64,000 nt of DNA from Leptolyngbya sp. FACHB-321 (lineage in GTDB: Bacteria > Cyanobacteriota > Cyanobacteriia > Leptolyngbyales > Leptolyngbyaceae): NCBI RefSeq assembly GCF_014695975.1, contig NZ_JACJPI010000065.1:1-64000 (forward strand), given 5' to 3'. Numbering within the stretch: position 1 is the first letter of the stretch; every line of letters begins with the position of its first letter. The notes under the pieces are model-generated. The model saw only the letters and a program-made list of their open reading frames with translations, made no database searches and was not told where the DNA came from. Of the stretch, positions 19,126 to 30,236 are shown one piece after another. A program made the position numbers and the translations under genes.

Positions 19126-20155
19126 TCAATCTGTTTTATCCGTTGCGATGATGTGAACGTCAATGTTTTTGAGCAATCGCAGCAGCTTATGGGTGAGTAA
19201 GCCATGCAGCACTAACTTCTATCGTGAGCGTTGGCTTTCACCAATCACAATTTGACTGATGTGATAGCTTCTAGCGACCGCTGCGATCGCCATTGCTTTG
19301 TCATCGTCTCTCACTCGGATAAACTCGCCACCAAACTCTTTACAGAACCGTTCACACGTTTTAATATGCAAACTCTCTACTTTAGTGAGGAAGCGATCGA
19401 AGCTAGCGACAAACAGGCAATACAAAGGGGCGAACATATCATATATTCGGCAGTCCAAGCACCCCGTCGAATCAGTTGAATCGCATTTGGATAGGTTGAA
19501 GCGCAGACTAAAACTCGTTCATGAATATTGCAATAAGAAGCATCAAGCTTTGTTCTATTTGAGGCGTGTTCAAGTGCCTCTTTTTCAATGTTGTCAGCAA
19601 TTTCTCGTAACGCTAATTCTCTCAAGGCAATCAAATTACGCTGTTGGAAAAAGCTTTGCAAGAATTGATCAACCCTTTCAAGGGCATAAATTTTACCGTC
19701 CTTCAACCGTTCTTCTAACGTCTCTGGTGTGACATCAATGAGTACTACCTGATCGGCGGCTTCCAACAGACGATCGGGAATTCGTTCTCGTACCACAACA
19801 CCTGTAATCCGAGCAACGAGATCATTCAGGCTCTCTAGATGTTAAATGTTGACCGTTGAATAAACATCAGTTCCTGCTGCTAAAACAACTTCCACATCCT
19901 GATAGCGTTTTTCTCGCTGAGAACTGAGGGCATTGGTATGTGCCAGTTCATCAATTAGAACCAGTTGTGGGTGACGAGCAACAATTGCCTCCGCATCCAT
20001 CTCGGACAAAAGCGTGCCAGAGCAGTTAATTTGTTGCCGGGGCAGGACTTCTAACCCGTCTGCCCGTTGTGCCGTCTCCTGCCGATTATGGGTTTCGAGT
20101 AAACCAATCACCACATCAATGCCTTCTTGCCACCGATCGCCCTCCTCCGGCATTT
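19126..20155 (-). pseudogene. kdpD: kdpD (short cyanobacterial KdpD) pseudogene
   Basis: The N-terminal KdpD sensor and USP-like domain can be followed with damage. The segment from MPEEGDRW through IDVVIGLLETHN and LVLIDELAHTN to DVYSTVNI ends at TAA 19844-19842 where relatives have Gln of QHLESLN. The same frame continues as HLESLNDLVARITGV and RERIPDRLLEAADQVVL to AEYM near 19440. A one-base shift then leads to APLYCLFVASFDRFLTK, and TAG 19221-19219 replaces the Trp after GESQRSR. The frame goes on to KNIDVHIIATDKTD and a stop at 19126. Upstream of MPEEGDRW only traces of the Walker A segment remain. Cyanobacterial KdpD is normally a short protein without kinase domain, encoded with kdpABC. 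No kdp transporter gene is in this window. Confidence 0.9.
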
Positions 20156-20272
20156 ATCAGGGTAGACCAAATCGCTCTACCTGCCTCGCGTACCAAACTC
20201 TTTAGAACTTCTCTGGTACGAACATAATCAACCTAACAGTTACCCAATGGTCTGCCGCGCATATTGCCACCT

Positions 20273-20401
20273 GCAACAGTACGAGTTTATGTTCATGCCA
20301 TTTTGCAAAAGCTAGATGTGCGCGATCGCACCCAAGCCGCCGTTATCGCCGTTCAAACGCATTTCATTAACCAGCAGTTACTGTCTCACCCAGGACTTTA
20401 A
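20273..20401 (+). pseudogene. C-terminal fragment of a LuxR/NarL-type response regulator
   Basis: The frame reads ATVRVYVHAILQKLDVRD followed by RTQAAVIAVQTHFI and a short tail to TAA at 20399. This is the recognition helix and last helix of the NarL/LuxR DNA-binding domain (relatives have EGTVRVHVHAILQKL, then a similar RTQA segment). Upstream I find no receiver domain and no intact first HTH helix, so only the last 30-40 codons survive. It lies next to the kdpD relic and on the opposite strand, as part of one decayed region. Confidence 0.75.
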
Positions 20402-20609
20402 AGATTTTAGGTTTCTATGAATGCTTTGAAGCAACTCAAACACTGATGCCACCGCATCCTTGAAATTGCTTCCAAGAGTGCAGTGGCATCGGTATTTGAC
20501 AAGCTTTGATACTGTGCCCAGAAGATTAGTTACTCACCCATCCAACCTTAGCCTTCTACCGTTTACAACACGGACAAAACACGTTGGCTGTGACGTACTA
20601 GCTCTGACG

Positions 20610-22232
20610 CTAGTAAGGAGAACCAGCAACACCCCTTGTAGACTGTACAGCAGCAGGTTCACCAGCATGAACGTCAGTTGGATCTTTGATGAAGCCAGCA
20701 TAGGCTTCCATGCCATGTTCGCCAATATCCAAACCTAGCACTTCTTCCTCTGGCGAGACTCGGATGCCCAACGTTGACTTCAGCGCGACCCAGAAGAGGG
20801 TGGACAATACAACTGTGATGAGACCAACTAAAGCTGCACCAATGAATTGAGTCCAGAGCTGTGCAATGCCACCGCCTAAGAATAGACCCGCTTTAGGACC
20901 GAACCCTTCTGCGTATAGCTCGGTGCCAAATTTCGTGACACCAGGACCAGTGGCAAAAAGACCAACGGCTAGCGTACCCCAAAGACCATTAACCAGGTGC
21001 ACAGGAATAGCTCCAACTGGATCATCAATCTTGAGCTTGTCAAGCAATAAGACAGCGTAGACAACGATAACACCGCCGATCGCTCCGATGACAGCCGCAG
21101 CCCAGACTGGAATGAAAGCACAACTAGCAGTAACGGCAACCAAACCTGCCAGAATACCGTTAATTACCATGGATAGATCGGGCTTACCCAAGACAATCCA
21201 TGCCGTAATGGTTGCTGCTGCGCCACCAAACGCTGCCCCAAGGTTTGTGGTCATGGCAATGTGTGCAATTAAAGGATTAACACTCATTGTCGAGCCAGGG
21301 TTGAACCCAAACCAACCGAGCCAAAGAATCAAGCAGCCCAACGTGGCGATCGACAAATTGTGTCCAGGAAACGCATTTGACGAACCATCGCTGTTGTACT
21401 TGCCAATCCGGGGACCAAGCAGCGCCGCGCCCATCAAAGCAGCCCAACCGCCTACTGAATGAACGACTGTAGAGCCTGCAAAGTCCCAGAATCCAGAGGT
21501 AGCTAGTAAACCACCGCCCCAGACCATGTGCCCTGTGATGGGGTAAGCAATACCAACCAGCAGCACGCTGAAAATTAGAAAGTCAATAAACTTGATTCGC
21601 TCTGCTACTGCCCCAGAGACGATTGTGGCAGCCGTGCCAGCGAAGACAAGCTGAAAGAAAAACTTAGCTAGCAGTGGTACTCCCGCCCAAGCAATGGACT
21701 TATAGGCACCCTGGTAAGCATCACCCGTCAGAGGGCTGTTGTCAGCACCAGACAGAAAAAGTAAACCCTCTGTGCCAAAGAAGGGGTTGCCGTTGCCAAA
21801 CATGAGACCCCAGCCTACAACCCAGAAGGCAATGCTGGAGAAGGCGAACACAATAAGGTTCTTTGCCAGCACGTTCACTGCATTTTTCTGACGGCAAAAA
21901 CCAGTTTCCAACATACAGAAACCAGCGTTCATGAAAAATACCAGCATGGCAGCCACCATAACCCACATGGTGTCAAGTCCAACTTTCAAGCCGCCAACGC
22001 TTTCAGCGACACTTTCCACTGTCGGCGGCGTCGGCGCTTGAGCAGAGGCAGCAACACTCCAGCCGACGACAATAAGCAATGCCAAAGGAATACAGGCTTG
22101 CCAGCTTGGAGAAAGCCGTTTGCTATACCACTCAGGCGACAGCCATTCGCGATGGAGCCGGAGGGTTTTTAAATTGAAAGGCAACCTACGCCTTCTTTGC
22201 CTCGATCGCGACTTAGGCAAAAGTTTATACAT
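20610..22232 (-). CDS. amt: Ammonium transporter, Amt family
   Basis: Inner-membrane ammonium channel of 540 residues. After a basic N-terminal stretch of about 45 residues comes a signal-like segment ending SVAASAQA, then about eleven membrane segments. Family signature [20 protein letters not shown] carries the first pore His, and [18 protein letters not shown] the second. The cytoplasmic tail ([19 protein letters not shown]) is the part that PII proteins contact in this family. The N-terminus is longer than usual; no internal ATG precedes the signal-like segment, so I keep 22232. NtcA control would be expected, but I found no perfect GTA-N8-TAC site in the 300 bp upstream. A near match (GTA-N8-TGC) lies near 22313. 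Confidence 0.95.
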   Translation of the reverse strand: MYKLLPKSRSRQRRRRLPFNLKTLRLHREWLSPEWYSKRLSPSWQACIPLALLIVVGWSVAASAQAPTPPTVESVAESVGGLKVGLDTMWVMVAAMLVFFMNAGFCMLETGFCRQKNAVNVLAKNLIVFAFSSIAFWVVGWGLMFGNGNPFFGTEGLLFLSGADNSPLTGDAYQGAYKSIAWAGVPLLAKFFFQLVFAGTAATIVSGAVAERIKFIDFLIFSVLLVGIAYPITGHMVWGGGLLATSGFWDFAGSTVVHSVGGWAALMGAALLGPRIGKYNSDGSSNAFPGHNLSIATLGCLILWLGWFGFNPGSTMSVNPLIAHIAMTTNLGAAFGGAAATITAWIVLGKPDLSMVINGILAGLVAVTASCAFIPVWAAAVIGAIGGVIVVYAVLLLDKLKIDDPVGAIPVHLVNGLWGTLAVGLFATGPGVTKFGTELYAEGFGPKAGLFLGGGIAQLWTQFIGAALVGLITVVLSTLFWVALKSTLGIRVSPEEEVLGLDIGEHGMEAYAGFIKDPTDVHAGEPAAVQSTRGVAGSPY

Positions 22233-23368
22233 GCTTCTAAGCTTCCTTGGTTGAACTGAATGAAAACAGGAATTGGTGGTGAAGATAGCTCAAGCAAACC
22301 CCAATCGGATAAGTACCCATAGATGCCTGGTTTACCCTGGACTCATGAGCTTCACTAGCGAGGAGAAAATCTACCGACGCTGAACCCCCTTGAATACTCC
22401 CCTTAACCGAAGTGCAGATTCTTGAGGAACAACTGATGGGTACATTTCATCAATTCTGCTAACCGTAATTCTGTATCGCAAATCACATTAAGCGTTTGCA
22501 GCAGCTATCTCTCAAGAGAGAAAATTTATGAGGTGTAAAGCAGCACCAGAGCAAACTCAGATCAACAATCGTTGCCTCGTTTAGATACCACTCCGTTTAG
22601 GTCGCAGTGCAGTACTGGCAATGCTGCATCAGAGCGGTGACAGCAAAATCATTTACCTCCAAAGCCCTCTGGAAACTGTTCTCAACCGTTGTCAAAAGAG
22701 GCACGATCGCACGGGTCATATCGCGAGGCAGTTAACTCATTGGTTATTGAGCAGCAATGAGCCGAGATGAGTAACTCTAAATCGTTGCAAGTGTTTGTTG
22801 AATTCAACCTTCGCCAGATTTCGTCAGAGTCGTGCCTGCACAAAAACGATGCCCGGTGGACGCATTGCAGTCAAGAGACGCAATTGGCACCATGACAGGA
22901 GGAGTGCATGATACCCCTGCTTAGAACAAGTGCATATTGACATAGCAATGGGAACTGAAACTGGTGTGGCGAGAGAAACCATCAGTATGCTGCTAACAAA
23001 CAGAAATTTTGCCTCGATCGAAATTGACTTGCTCCAACTAATAAATAGACAAAAAGGAAAGAAGGGAAAGAGTTTATTGCAACTCCCCATTCTCAACGTT
23101 CGCTAGAAAGACCGTTATTAAATGTTTGAAATTAGCTAAAGCATCGTTAAAGACTTTTCTTAAGTGGGAGGTTTCACCTCTCCTTCTGGGGCATCCTTCA
23201 CTTGAAGACGCTGAAAAACTTACTTAGGATCGTGAATTTAATCAAGCCGCAAACTATACAGGCGGGTTTAGCAGACCAAACGGCATCCTGCAAAGGCTTT
23301 GACAGCAAAACTCGCCTGTACTAAATATCGAACTTATTTAATTCCCATTCTTTAAGGAAATCACCACT
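22233..23368. other. 1.1-kb stretch without an intact gene
   Basis: It lies between the divergent amt gene and a small membrane-protein gene, so both promoters must lie in it. A 90-codon minus-strand frame (22824-23096) has no recognisable features and I reject it. The only protein-like traces are on the plus strand at 22700-23106 and are listed separately as a possible regulator relic. Confidence 0.6.
22701..23106 (+). pseudogene. Possible relic of a Crp/Fnr-family regulator
   Basis: Two separated plus-strand pieces recall the C-terminal half of Crp-family proteins. At 22701-22760 the frame reads HDRTGHIARQLTHWLL, like the hinge before the HTH. At about 22930-23106 it reads HIDIAMGTETGVARETIS, then MLL and FASIEIDLL, where TGVARETISxLL is the recognition-helix consensus of the family. 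The pieces are interrupted by stops and are not in one frame, and no cyclic-nucleotide domain is seen upstream. A 52-codon frame from ATG 22948 covers the second piece. This could be chance similarity. Confidence 0.35.
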
Positions 23369-23812
23369 ATGCTACTTTCTTCTTCAAGATCATTAACAAA
23401 AACCTTTCCATGGGCTGCGCTAATCCTGCTGTTTTCTGCCTACAGTACGGTAGGGATGTTCCTGGCAGAGTTCCCCTTTATCTGGGTTAACTGGACACTA
23501 GCGATCGCTGGAGTCTTTTTAGTAACAATGGTTTTTACCTTTCCCCAGTTTCAGTCTAAACAGTGGTTTTCGCATTGGTTACGGTCAGATACCAGCGCTT
23601 TTATATTGCTAGTTGTTGCAGCGGCGTTACTGTCTGTCATGCTGTTATGGATCCACATTTTTCTGAAGCTGGTTACTATTCTTGCAGCCGAAACGTTAAC
23701 CAGATTAGAGTTAAGCTCTAGCGGCTTCAGTGTGGTTAAATCATTTTGGCTCTTGATGATCACTGCCTTGCTAGGGTTAACTCTAGGATGGTCGGTTAGT
23801 AGCATCATTTAA
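23369..23812 (+). CDS. Small membrane protein of unknown function
   Basis: 147 residues with four hydrophobic segments (about 13-33, 35-57, 76-97 and 122-143), so an integral membrane protein. I recognise no family motif. The ATG at 23369 follows TAAGGA at 23353-23358, a usable ribosome binding site. It is 130 bp upstream of the UPF0182 gene on the same strand and the two may be co-transcribed. Confidence 0.75.
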   Translation: MLLSSSRSLTKTFPWAALILLFSAYSTVGMFLAEFPFIWVNWTLAIAGVFLVTMVFTFPQFQSKQWFSHWLRSDTSAFILLVVAAALLSVMLLWIHIFLKLVTILAAETLTRLELSSSGFSVVKSFWLLMITALLGLTLGWSVSSII

Positions 23813-23942
23813 GCCCAACGTTTGTCTTCAGAACCGATCTGTTAGATCAGCATCATCGCTGATTAGCTTGCAAAGCTGTAAGGATGAGGATGATTTTGAG
23901 AACTTGCTCTTGGAGCGATTGCTGCCGCTGTTGTGGCTGGTT

Positions 23943-26900
23943 ATGCCTGTGAACTGGAAACGCCTCTTTCAACTGGTTACTGTTCTCCTGGGAATAGGGC
24001 TACTACTTGATTTAGTTTGCCGTTTAGGAGCCGAGTTCCTCTGGTTTCAGGAGGTCGCTTACCTTTCTGTCTTCCTACTCAAATCTCAGGTGCAACTGGT
24101 TCTTTTAGTCGTGGTGACGGGGTTCACAGCCGTTTACTTGCTGAGTAATCTGGTCTTAGCCCAGCGATTACGGACTGCTCCTGCGCCGACAGCTCGTGAC
24201 GGTGATGGACTTAGAAGTGAGGCACGCAAATCGTCGCTTTTTGCTCCTTATGTCCTGCGATCGCGCGTCTCCCCATCATCTTTTCCGTCAAGTGCTGCTT
24301 TAGGGCTGCGATCGCTCCTGCCCCTTGTCTTGGGACTTAGCGTGTTGGTGGGGTTGTTGCTGCTGTATTACGGTCAGCTTGCCATCCATTACTGGCAGGA
24401 TGGTGCCACGCTTTCTAGCACCTTTGCGTCTCGCCTTAACCCCAGACACCTCTGGCAGACGACCGCTCCGTTGCTTGGTCAAAGCTGGCTGCTGGGTGGA
24501 GTATTGGGATTGGCGATCGTGCTGCTCCTTTATCCTCGCTTTTGTTTGGGGGCGCTCGCGGTTGCCTTCACTCCGTTGCTTGGGTGGTTGTTGTCAAAAC
24601 AGTGGGCGATCGTTTTGCAAGCCTGGCATCCTACTGCATTCAACACATCAGAACCGCTGTTTGGGCGGGATATTAGTTTTTACATCTTTGCCCTACCGCT
24701 ATGGGAATTAATTGAACTGTGGCTGTTTGGGCTGTTTCTGTATACCTTTCTTGCGGTCACACTGACTTACTTGTTGTCAGGCGGCAGCTTGAGTCAAGGT
24801 TACTTTGCTGGGTTTTCGTCCATGCAGCAGCGGCACCTATGTGGGGTTGGCAGCGGTTTGCTGGGTGCCATTGCGTTGAGCTATTGGTTGAGTCGGTATG
24901 AATTGTTGTATTCGCCCCGTGGCGTGGCATTTGGTGCAAGTTATACCGATGTGGTGGCGCAACTTCCCATCTATACGGGGCTGAGTCTGAGCGCTCTGGC
25001 GATCGCGCTCTATCTACTGTGGCGTACCGTTCTCTGGCGACCCAAGTCGTCTCGCAGGTTGCCCCATTGGTTTGGGCTGAACGTAGGCTTGGGTTTGCTG
25101 GGCTTGCTGGTTGTTGCCGGGGTCGTTGTGCCTGAAGCCGTGCAGTATTTGATTGTGCAACCGAATGAACTGGCGCGTGAGCGTCCCTTTATCGAACGCA
25201 CGATCGCGCTAACCCGTCAGGCGTTTGGCTTGGAAGTAATCGACGCTGAGAACTTTGACCCCCAGGGAAACCTGACCGAAGCAGACCTAGCTGCCAATGA
25301 GCTGACCATTCGCAACATTCGCTTGTGGGATCAACGACCGCTGCTGGAAACGAATCGTCAATTGCAACAGATTCGTCCCTACTACCGTTTTCCTGCCGCA
25401 GATATTGATCGCTACACCCTGCAAACTGATGTGCCTGCTCGTCCGCCTACAACACCCCGCGATCGCCCAGTCCCCAATGCTGGTAAGGCTCCAACAGAAG
25501 AACGGCAGGTGCTCATCGCTGCACGGGAACTTGACTACAGCGCCGTTCCTCAAGAAGCACAGACCTGGGTCAACCGTCATCTCATTTACACACACGGTTA
25601 TGGCTTTACCCTTAGCCCAGTGAATACCGTTGGGGCTGGCGGTCTGCCGGAGTATTTTGTGAAGGATATTACGGGGGGCGAAGCAGAAGCGCTGACAACC
25701 TCTAGCCCTGCGGTTCGTGCCAGTATTCCCATTGGTCAACCCCGCATTTATTACGGTGAAATTGCCAACACCTACGTCATGACTCAAACGCTAACGCGGG
25801 AGTTAGATTATCCCAGCGGCAGCGACAATGCCTACACTGTCTACAGTGGTCGGGGGGGCATCAACATTGGTTCTTGGTGGCGGCAGGGCTTATTTGCTGG
25901 TTATCTGCGCGACTGGCGAATCTTGTTTACCCGCAACTTTTCGTCCGAAACGAAGGTATTGTTCCGGCGTAACATCAAACATCGGGTTCAGGCGATCGCT
26001 CCCTTTCTACGCTATGACAGCGATCCCTATCTGGTAACAGCCGACGCTTCTGAAGCTGGGGCGGCGGATCAAAATTATCTTTACTGGATTGTGGATGCTT
26101 ATACGACGAGCGATCGCTATCCCTACTCTGACTTAGGAAGTGAAGGCATTAACTACATCCGCAACTCTGTAAAAGCCGTCATTGATGCCTATCACGGCTC
26201 TGTAACTTTTTATGTTGCTGATCCCACTGACCCAATCATTGCCACTTGGTCAAGCATCTTTCCCAGTCTCTTCAAACCGCTCACGGCGATGCCCGCAAGT
26301 TTGCAGAGCCATCTTCGCTACCCGGTGGACTTTTTTAAGCTGCAATCAGAGCGGCTACTGGTTTATCACATGACTGATCCCCAGGTGTTTTACAACCGGG
26401 AAGACCAGTGGCAGATTCCCAATGAAGTTTATGGTAACAAAGCTCGTCCCGTTGAACCTTATTACCTCATTACCAGTTTGCCGGGTGTGCCGTTTGAAGA
26501 GTTCATTCTGCTGCTGCCTTACACGCCGCGCCAACGTACCAACCTGATTGCTTGGTTAGCTGCGCGATCGGACGGGGAGAACTACGGCAAATTGTTGTTA
26601 TATACCTTTCCAAAAGAACGCCTGGTTTATGGGACTGAGCAAATCGAGGCGCGTATTAACCAGGACCCAGTGATTTCGCAACAAATTTCCCTCTGGAATC
26701 GCCAGGGTTCACAAGCAATTCAGGGCAATTTACTCATTGTGCCGATCGAACAATCGCTGCTGTATGTAGAACCCCTGTATCTGGAAGCCGCTCAAAATAG
26801 TCTGCCAACGCTGGTACGAGTCATTGTTGCCTACGAAAACCGGATTGTAATGGCTCCCACCCTAGAAGAATCGCTGCAAGCCATCTTTAGACCCCAGGTT

Positions 26901-26951
26901 ACTCCAGACTCAACGATCGTTCGTCCTGTAGAAGAACCTGCGGTTCAGTAG
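23943..26951 (+). CDS. UPF0182 family large membrane protein
   Basis: About 1002 residues from ATG 23943 ([16 protein letters not shown]), chosen over an upstream TTG at 23868 because it starts at the first membrane segment as in relatives. About seven membrane segments lie in the first 400 residues, followed by a large soluble part rich in conserved blocks: [42 protein letters not shown] and [17 protein letters not shown]. These are diagnostic for UPF0182 (COG1615), found in cyanobacteria, actinobacteria and others. Function is not known. A low-complexity insert (about residues 80-115, [20 protein letters not shown]) breaks the second cytoplasmic loop. Confidence 0.93.
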   Translation: MPVNWKRLFQLVTVLLGIGLLLDLVCRLGAEFLWFQEVAYLSVFLLKSQVQLVLLVVVTGFTAVYLLSNLVLAQRLRTAPAPTARDGDGLRSEARKSSLFAPYVLRSRVSPSSFPSSAALGLRSLLPLVLGLSVLVGLLLLYYGQLAIHYWQDGATLSSTFASRLNPRHLWQTTAPLLGQSWLLGGVLGLAIVLLLYPRFCLGALAVAFTPLLGWLLSKQWAIVLQAWHPTAFNTSEPLFGRDISFYIFALPLWELIELWLFGLFLYTFLAVTLTYLLSGGSLSQGYFAGFSSMQQRHLCGVGSGLLGAIALSYWLSRYELLYSPRGVAFGASYTDVVAQLPIYTGLSLSALAIALYLLWRTVLWRPKSSRRLPHWFGLNVGLGLLGLLVVAGVVVPEAVQYLIVQPNELARERPFIERTIALTRQAFGLEVIDAENFDPQGNLTEADLAANELTIRNIRLWDQRPLLETNRQLQQIRPYYRFPAADIDRYTLQTDVPARPPTTPRDRPVPNAGKAPTEERQVLIAARELDYSAVPQEAQTWVNRHLIYTHGYGFTLSPVNTVGAGGLPEYFVKDITGGEAEALTTSSPAVRASIPIGQPRIYYGEIANTYVMTQTLTRELDYPSGSDNAYTVYSGRGGINIGSWWRQGLFAGYLRDWRILFTRNFSSETKVLFRRNIKHRVQAIAPFLRYDSDPYLVTADASEAGAADQNYLYWIVDAYTTSDRYPYSDLGSEGINYIRNSVKAVIDAYHGSVTFYVADPTDPIIATWSSIFPSLFKPLTAMPASLQSHLRYPVDFFKLQSERLLVYHMTDPQVFYNREDQWQIPNEVYGNKARPVEPYYLITSLPGVPFEEFILLLPYTPRQRTNLIAWLAARSDGENYGKLLLYTFPKERLVYGTEQIEARINQDPVISQQISLWNRQGSQAIQGNLLIVPIEQSLLYVEPLYLEAAQNSLPTLVRVIVAYENRIVMAPTLEESLQAIFRPQVTPDSTIVRPVEEPAVQ

Positions 26952-27009
26952 TCTTAAGCAGCGTTCCAACAGACCTTGCAAACTGACCCTGAAGCCATTA
27001 GAAATCGGG

Positions 27010-27067
27010 TTTCGACTGCGCTCAACCCGCCCATACACAAGACTGAGAGCATTGAGCGAAGTCGAAA
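27010..27067. repeat. Palindromic repeat between convergent genes
   Basis: TTTCGACTGCGCTCAA (27010-27025) pairs with TTGAGCGAAGTCGAAA (27052-27067) with one mismatch. Repeats of this TTCGACT/AGTCGAA type are common between cyanobacterial genes. Placed between the 3' ends of the UPF0182 gene (plus) and opcA (minus), it could block read-through in both directions, but neither side has a clear U-run. Confidence 0.75.
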
Positions 27068-27097
27068 TGCGTCTTACCAATAACTACGCCTAGCTGC

Positions 27098-28429
27098 TTA
27101 CCCACGCAGCTTAAGAATTTTGGCAACGACTGCCAAACTTTCTTCGTACAGTACATCATGTCCCCAACGCTGCAATTGCTGACTCAACAGGAACTCAGCC
27201 TTTTGATCAGACAGTGATGAAACAACTTCTGTTTGGCACGCTTGGGCACTACCGCCTGCTTCCATCCGCATACAGCCTGTAGTTTCAGAACAGAGGATCG
27301 TGCAGCAGTCTGCTTGCAGATTGGTAGACGTAATACGAATACCCACCAGATCACCCAGAATTTCCCCCCAGTCGGCTGTGGGGATCGCAGCTAGCTCTGC
27401 GGTGATCTCGCGCTGATTGGCTCCTTTAAAAGTGACGTGTTTGAGGTCATAGTCACCGCCCGTCTCTTCAAAGGCGATCGGTTGCCAATCAAGCCGACTA
27501 GCGATCCATCCCAGATAAAGGAGCGCCTGGGCTGCGTTGCCTTTTTCGTAGTCGATCGCAAGCTGGTCTGCTTCGATCAAAGAAGCGCGGCGCTCAGGCG
27601 GATCAAACGCGGCTGCCATGAGTTCCTGCCAGGGTTGCAGGCGATGCCAGTTTAGATCAGCAATGTAGGTGCCTTCATCAATCAACTCGTGAATCTTGAG
27701 AAACTCCGATTCTGGATCACTAAAGTAACAGGAATCCAAAATCAAGCAGTTGCACGAGTCGGCAAGCGTTTTGAAAAGGACTTGATCGGGATTGGGGGTT
27801 GCCTTCCACCAGACAAACTTGGGCAGGTCTGGCATCATGAGCGATGCCACTAACCCACCTACTCGTTCTAAGGCTGCTTTGGTGCCTCGTAAGGTGATGT
27901 ACTCGCAGCAAATAAGGTGATTACTACTGCCTTGCTGCACCGGGCAGTAAGCAGACACTTGAGCCGTTACGCCCTGATCTTCGCCCAAAACAGGACACAG
28001 GGTAATGATGCGGCCAGGATTTTGCACCGCGATCGCATCGCTAATGCTAAAGCCCCGCGTGTTGGGGTTGTCAAATTTGATGCGATCGATCGGGTTTTTA
28101 GCAAACTCCTCTCGCAGTTTGGCAAGTGTGCCAGGATCAACCCGTCCCGTAATGGAGCGTCCGTAGGATTTTTGAGCATCCTGCACTGCCGCTTTGGTCA
28201 TTGGTCCATGAATGCCATCGATCGGACCTTCATAAAACCCCAACGCTGCCAACAGTTGCTGAAACTCCTCTGGCTCATAGATCACCATACTGAAAGTCGA
28301 GGCTCTGGTAGGACCCTGATTCAGCGAATCAGCACTCTGGCTATGCCAGATCGCACTTAGCTCTGCCTCGATTTCGTCGAGAGAAATGTCTTTAGGTCTT
28401 TGTAGGGCAACAAGTGGAGTAGTCGTCAT
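27098..28429 (-). CDS. opcA: Glucose-6-phosphate dehydrogenase assembly protein OpcA
   Basis: 443 residues. OpcA is an allosteric partner that activates and assembles glucose-6-phosphate dehydrogenase, and in cyanobacteria it is linked to thioredoxin redox control. After a short N-terminal helix there is a peptidoglycan-binding-type repeat (about 50-115, LLAALGFYEGPIDGIHGPMT), seen in cyanobacterial OpcA, then the OpcA domain (SAYCPVQQGSSNHLICCEYI, LPKFVWWKATPNPDQ, DLNWHRLQPWQELMAAAFD). Several Cys residues in the core fit redox sensitivity. It is the last gene of fbp-tal-zwf-opcA, 169 bp after zwf. The ATG at 28429 (MTTTPLVAL) is the first in frame. Confidence 0.95.
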   Translation of the reverse strand: MTTTPLVALQRPKDISLDEIEAELSAIWHSQSADSLNQGPTRASTFSMVIYEPEEFQQLLAALGFYEGPIDGIHGPMTKAAVQDAQKSYGRSITGRVDPGTLAKLREEFAKNPIDRIKFDNPNTRGFSISDAIAVQNPGRIITLCPVLGEDQGVTAQVSAYCPVQQGSSNHLICCEYITLRGTKAALERVGGLVASLMMPDLPKFVWWKATPNPDQVLFKTLADSCNCLILDSCYFSDPESEFLKIHELIDEGTYIADLNWHRLQPWQELMAAAFDPPERRASLIEADQLAIDYEKGNAAQALLYLGWIASRLDWQPIAFEETGGDYDLKHVTFKGANQREITAELAAIPTADWGEILGDLVGIRITSTNLQADCCTILCSETTGCMRMEAGGSAQACQTEVVSSLSDQKAEFLLSQQLQRWGHDVLYEESLAVVAKILKLRG

Positions 28430-28598
28430 AGTCAGTGGTTGGTGATTAATTATTAGTGGTTAGAGAAAGGCAGAAGGCAGAGGGCAGGAGGCAGAGGATT
28501 GAACTTAGAACGGTTCCTCATGTCTGGTTTCTCAACTCAAAACTCGAAATTTAAAGCTTTCAGCCTTCATCCTTTAGCCTTCATCCCTCATCCCTTCT

Positions 28599-30128
28599 TT
28601 AAAGTCGTCTCCAGTTTCGCCCATCGGCATTAAGCAACAGTTCTGATTCGACGGGTCCCCAGGTACCAGCTTCGTAGAGAGGAATACTTTCGGGCGGAGC
28701 GGGAGCATCCCAGACATTGAGAAGGGGAGTCAGAATGCGCCAGGAGGCTTCGACCTCATCGCCACGAGTGAAGAGGGTTTGGTCGCCGAGCATACAGTCC
28801 ACAAGCAAGCGGCTGTAGGCATCAGTATTTGCTTGTCCAAACGCAGTGTCGTAGCGAAAATCCATTTCAACCGATCGCGTTCGCAGCGAGGTTCCAGGCG
28901 TTTTTACCTCAAAACGAAGCGCAATCCCCTCATTCGGCTGAATTCGCATCGTGAGGACATTTGGGTTTGCCTGCTTTGCTGCCGACTGAAACATCAAAAA
29001 CGGCACTTCTTTAAACTGAATGGCAATTTCGGAGATCTTTTTAGGCATACGTTTGCCCGTCCGCAGGTAGAACGGTACGCCTTTCCAGCGCCAGTTATCG
29101 ATCGTCAGCTTGAGTGCCGCATAGGTAGGCGTAGTAGACTCGGCCGCTGCCCCTTCTTCTTGCCGATACGCTGGTACTTGTTTACCCTTCATCCAGCCTT
29201 CTGTGTACTGACCCCGAACGGCAGAATTACCGAGCGTCTCCAGATCAGCCAGGTGGGTAGCTTGCAGCACCTTCACCTTTTCGTTGCGAATGCTGTTTGC
29301 CTCTAGCGAGTTGGGCGCTTCCATTGCAGTTAGACAAAACAACTGCATCAGGTGGTTTTGCACCATGTCGCGCAGCGCACCAGCCGTTTCGTAGTAGCCT
29401 GCACGACCCTCTAGCCCAACGGTTTCTGCAACTGTGATTTGAATGTGATCAACGAATTGGCGGTTCCACAGCGGCTCAAAAATAGCGTTTGCGAAGCGGA
29501 ACACCATGAGGTTTTGTACCGTCTCCTTGCCCAGGTAGTGGTCAATGCGGTAAACCTGCTGCTCATCACAGACTTTTTGAACCACTCGATTGAGCGTCTG
29601 AGCCGAATTCAAATCGCGACCAAAGGGTTTTTCGATGACAAGGCGCTGCTTTTTAGGATCTTCAATCATCCCTGCTGCACCAAGCTGCTGAATGGCTTCG
29701 GCAAAGAATTTGGGCGCAACGGAGAGGTAAAAGACACGGTTGCCGCGTGTGCCACGCTGTTGGTCAAGTTCTGCCAGAAAGGTTTTGAGCTTTTGGTAAT
29801 CGTCCTGGTTGTCAATATCGCCGGGCTGATAAAACAAACCTTTGGCAAAGTCATCCCAGATTGACTGCGAACCCAACCCGCCCCCAAATTCCTCAACCCC
29901 TTCGCGCAGATGCTCACGGAAATAGTCATGGCTCCAATCGCGACGGGCGACCCCAACGATCGTCAGCTCTGGAGGTAACCGCCGCTCTCGCTTCATTTGG
30001 TAGATGGCAGGTACGAGCTTGCGCTGGGTGAGATCACCAGAGGCACCAAAGATGATCAGAATCTGCGGTTCAGGAATGCGGTCTTGTTGGAGACCAATGC
30101 GAAGGGGATTTTCGAGCAGAGTAACCAT
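28599..30128 (-). CDS. zwf: Glucose-6-phosphate 1-dehydrogenase
   Basis: Oxidises glucose-6-phosphate to 6-phosphogluconolactone with NADP+, the entry of the oxidative pentose phosphate pathway and the main night-time NADPH source in cyanobacteria. 509 residues, normal length. Coenzyme site [12 protein letters not shown] (about residue 27), active site RIDHYLGKE with catalytic His (about 196-204), and [10 protein letters not shown] for substrate contact. It sits third in fbp-tal-zwf-opcA. A strong stem-loop in the spacer just upstream (30182-30221) may affect mRNA stability between tal and zwf. Confidence 0.98.
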   Translation of the reverse strand: MVTLLENPLRIGLQQDRIPEPQILIIFGASGDLTQRKLVPAIYQMKRERRLPPELTIVGVARRDWSHDYFREHLREGVEEFGGGLGSQSIWDDFAKGLFYQPGDIDNQDDYQKLKTFLAELDQQRGTRGNRVFYLSVAPKFFAEAIQQLGAAGMIEDPKKQRLVIEKPFGRDLNSAQTLNRVVQKVCDEQQVYRIDHYLGKETVQNLMVFRFANAIFEPLWNRQFVDHIQITVAETVGLEGRAGYYETAGALRDMVQNHLMQLFCLTAMEAPNSLEANSIRNEKVKVLQATHLADLETLGNSAVRGQYTEGWMKGKQVPAYRQEEGAAAESTTPTYAALKLTIDNWRWKGVPFYLRTGKRMPKKISEIAIQFKEVPFLMFQSAAKQANPNVLTMRIQPNEGIALRFEVKTPGTSLRTRSVEMDFRYDTAFGQANTDAYSRLLVDCMLGDQTLFTRGDEVEASWRILTPLLNVWDAPAPPESIPLYEAGTWGPVESELLLNADGRNWRRL

Positions 30129-30181
30129 AGATGAGCGCAGGTAAGTTGGAGTTGAGAAGTTGACTTAAGGAGAGGTTGGTA

Positions 30182-30236
30182 GTTGTTAGTTGTTAGACAG
30201 AAACCCCTAACAACTAACAACCAAAAACCAACAACT
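30182..30236. repeat. Stem-loop plus 30-bp repeat after tal
   Basis: A perfect 15-bp inverted repeat, GTTGTTAGTTGTTAG (30182-30196) with CTAACAACTAACAAC (30207-30221), around a 10-base loop. The right arm is the first half of a 30-bp segment (30207-30236) that recurs exactly at 31433-31462. It begins at the tal stop codon in the transcript. There is no U-run, so it is more likely a mRNA-stability or processing element than a terminator. Confidence 0.85.

Noticed and set aside
22233-22560. NtcA site for amt
   Set aside because: Only one-mismatch candidates such as GTA-N8-TGC near 22313; not strong enough to list.
22824-23096. 90-codon minus-strand open frame with hydrophobic parts
   Set aside because: It lies opposite the better-supported regulator relic, has no family resemblance and no ribosome site.
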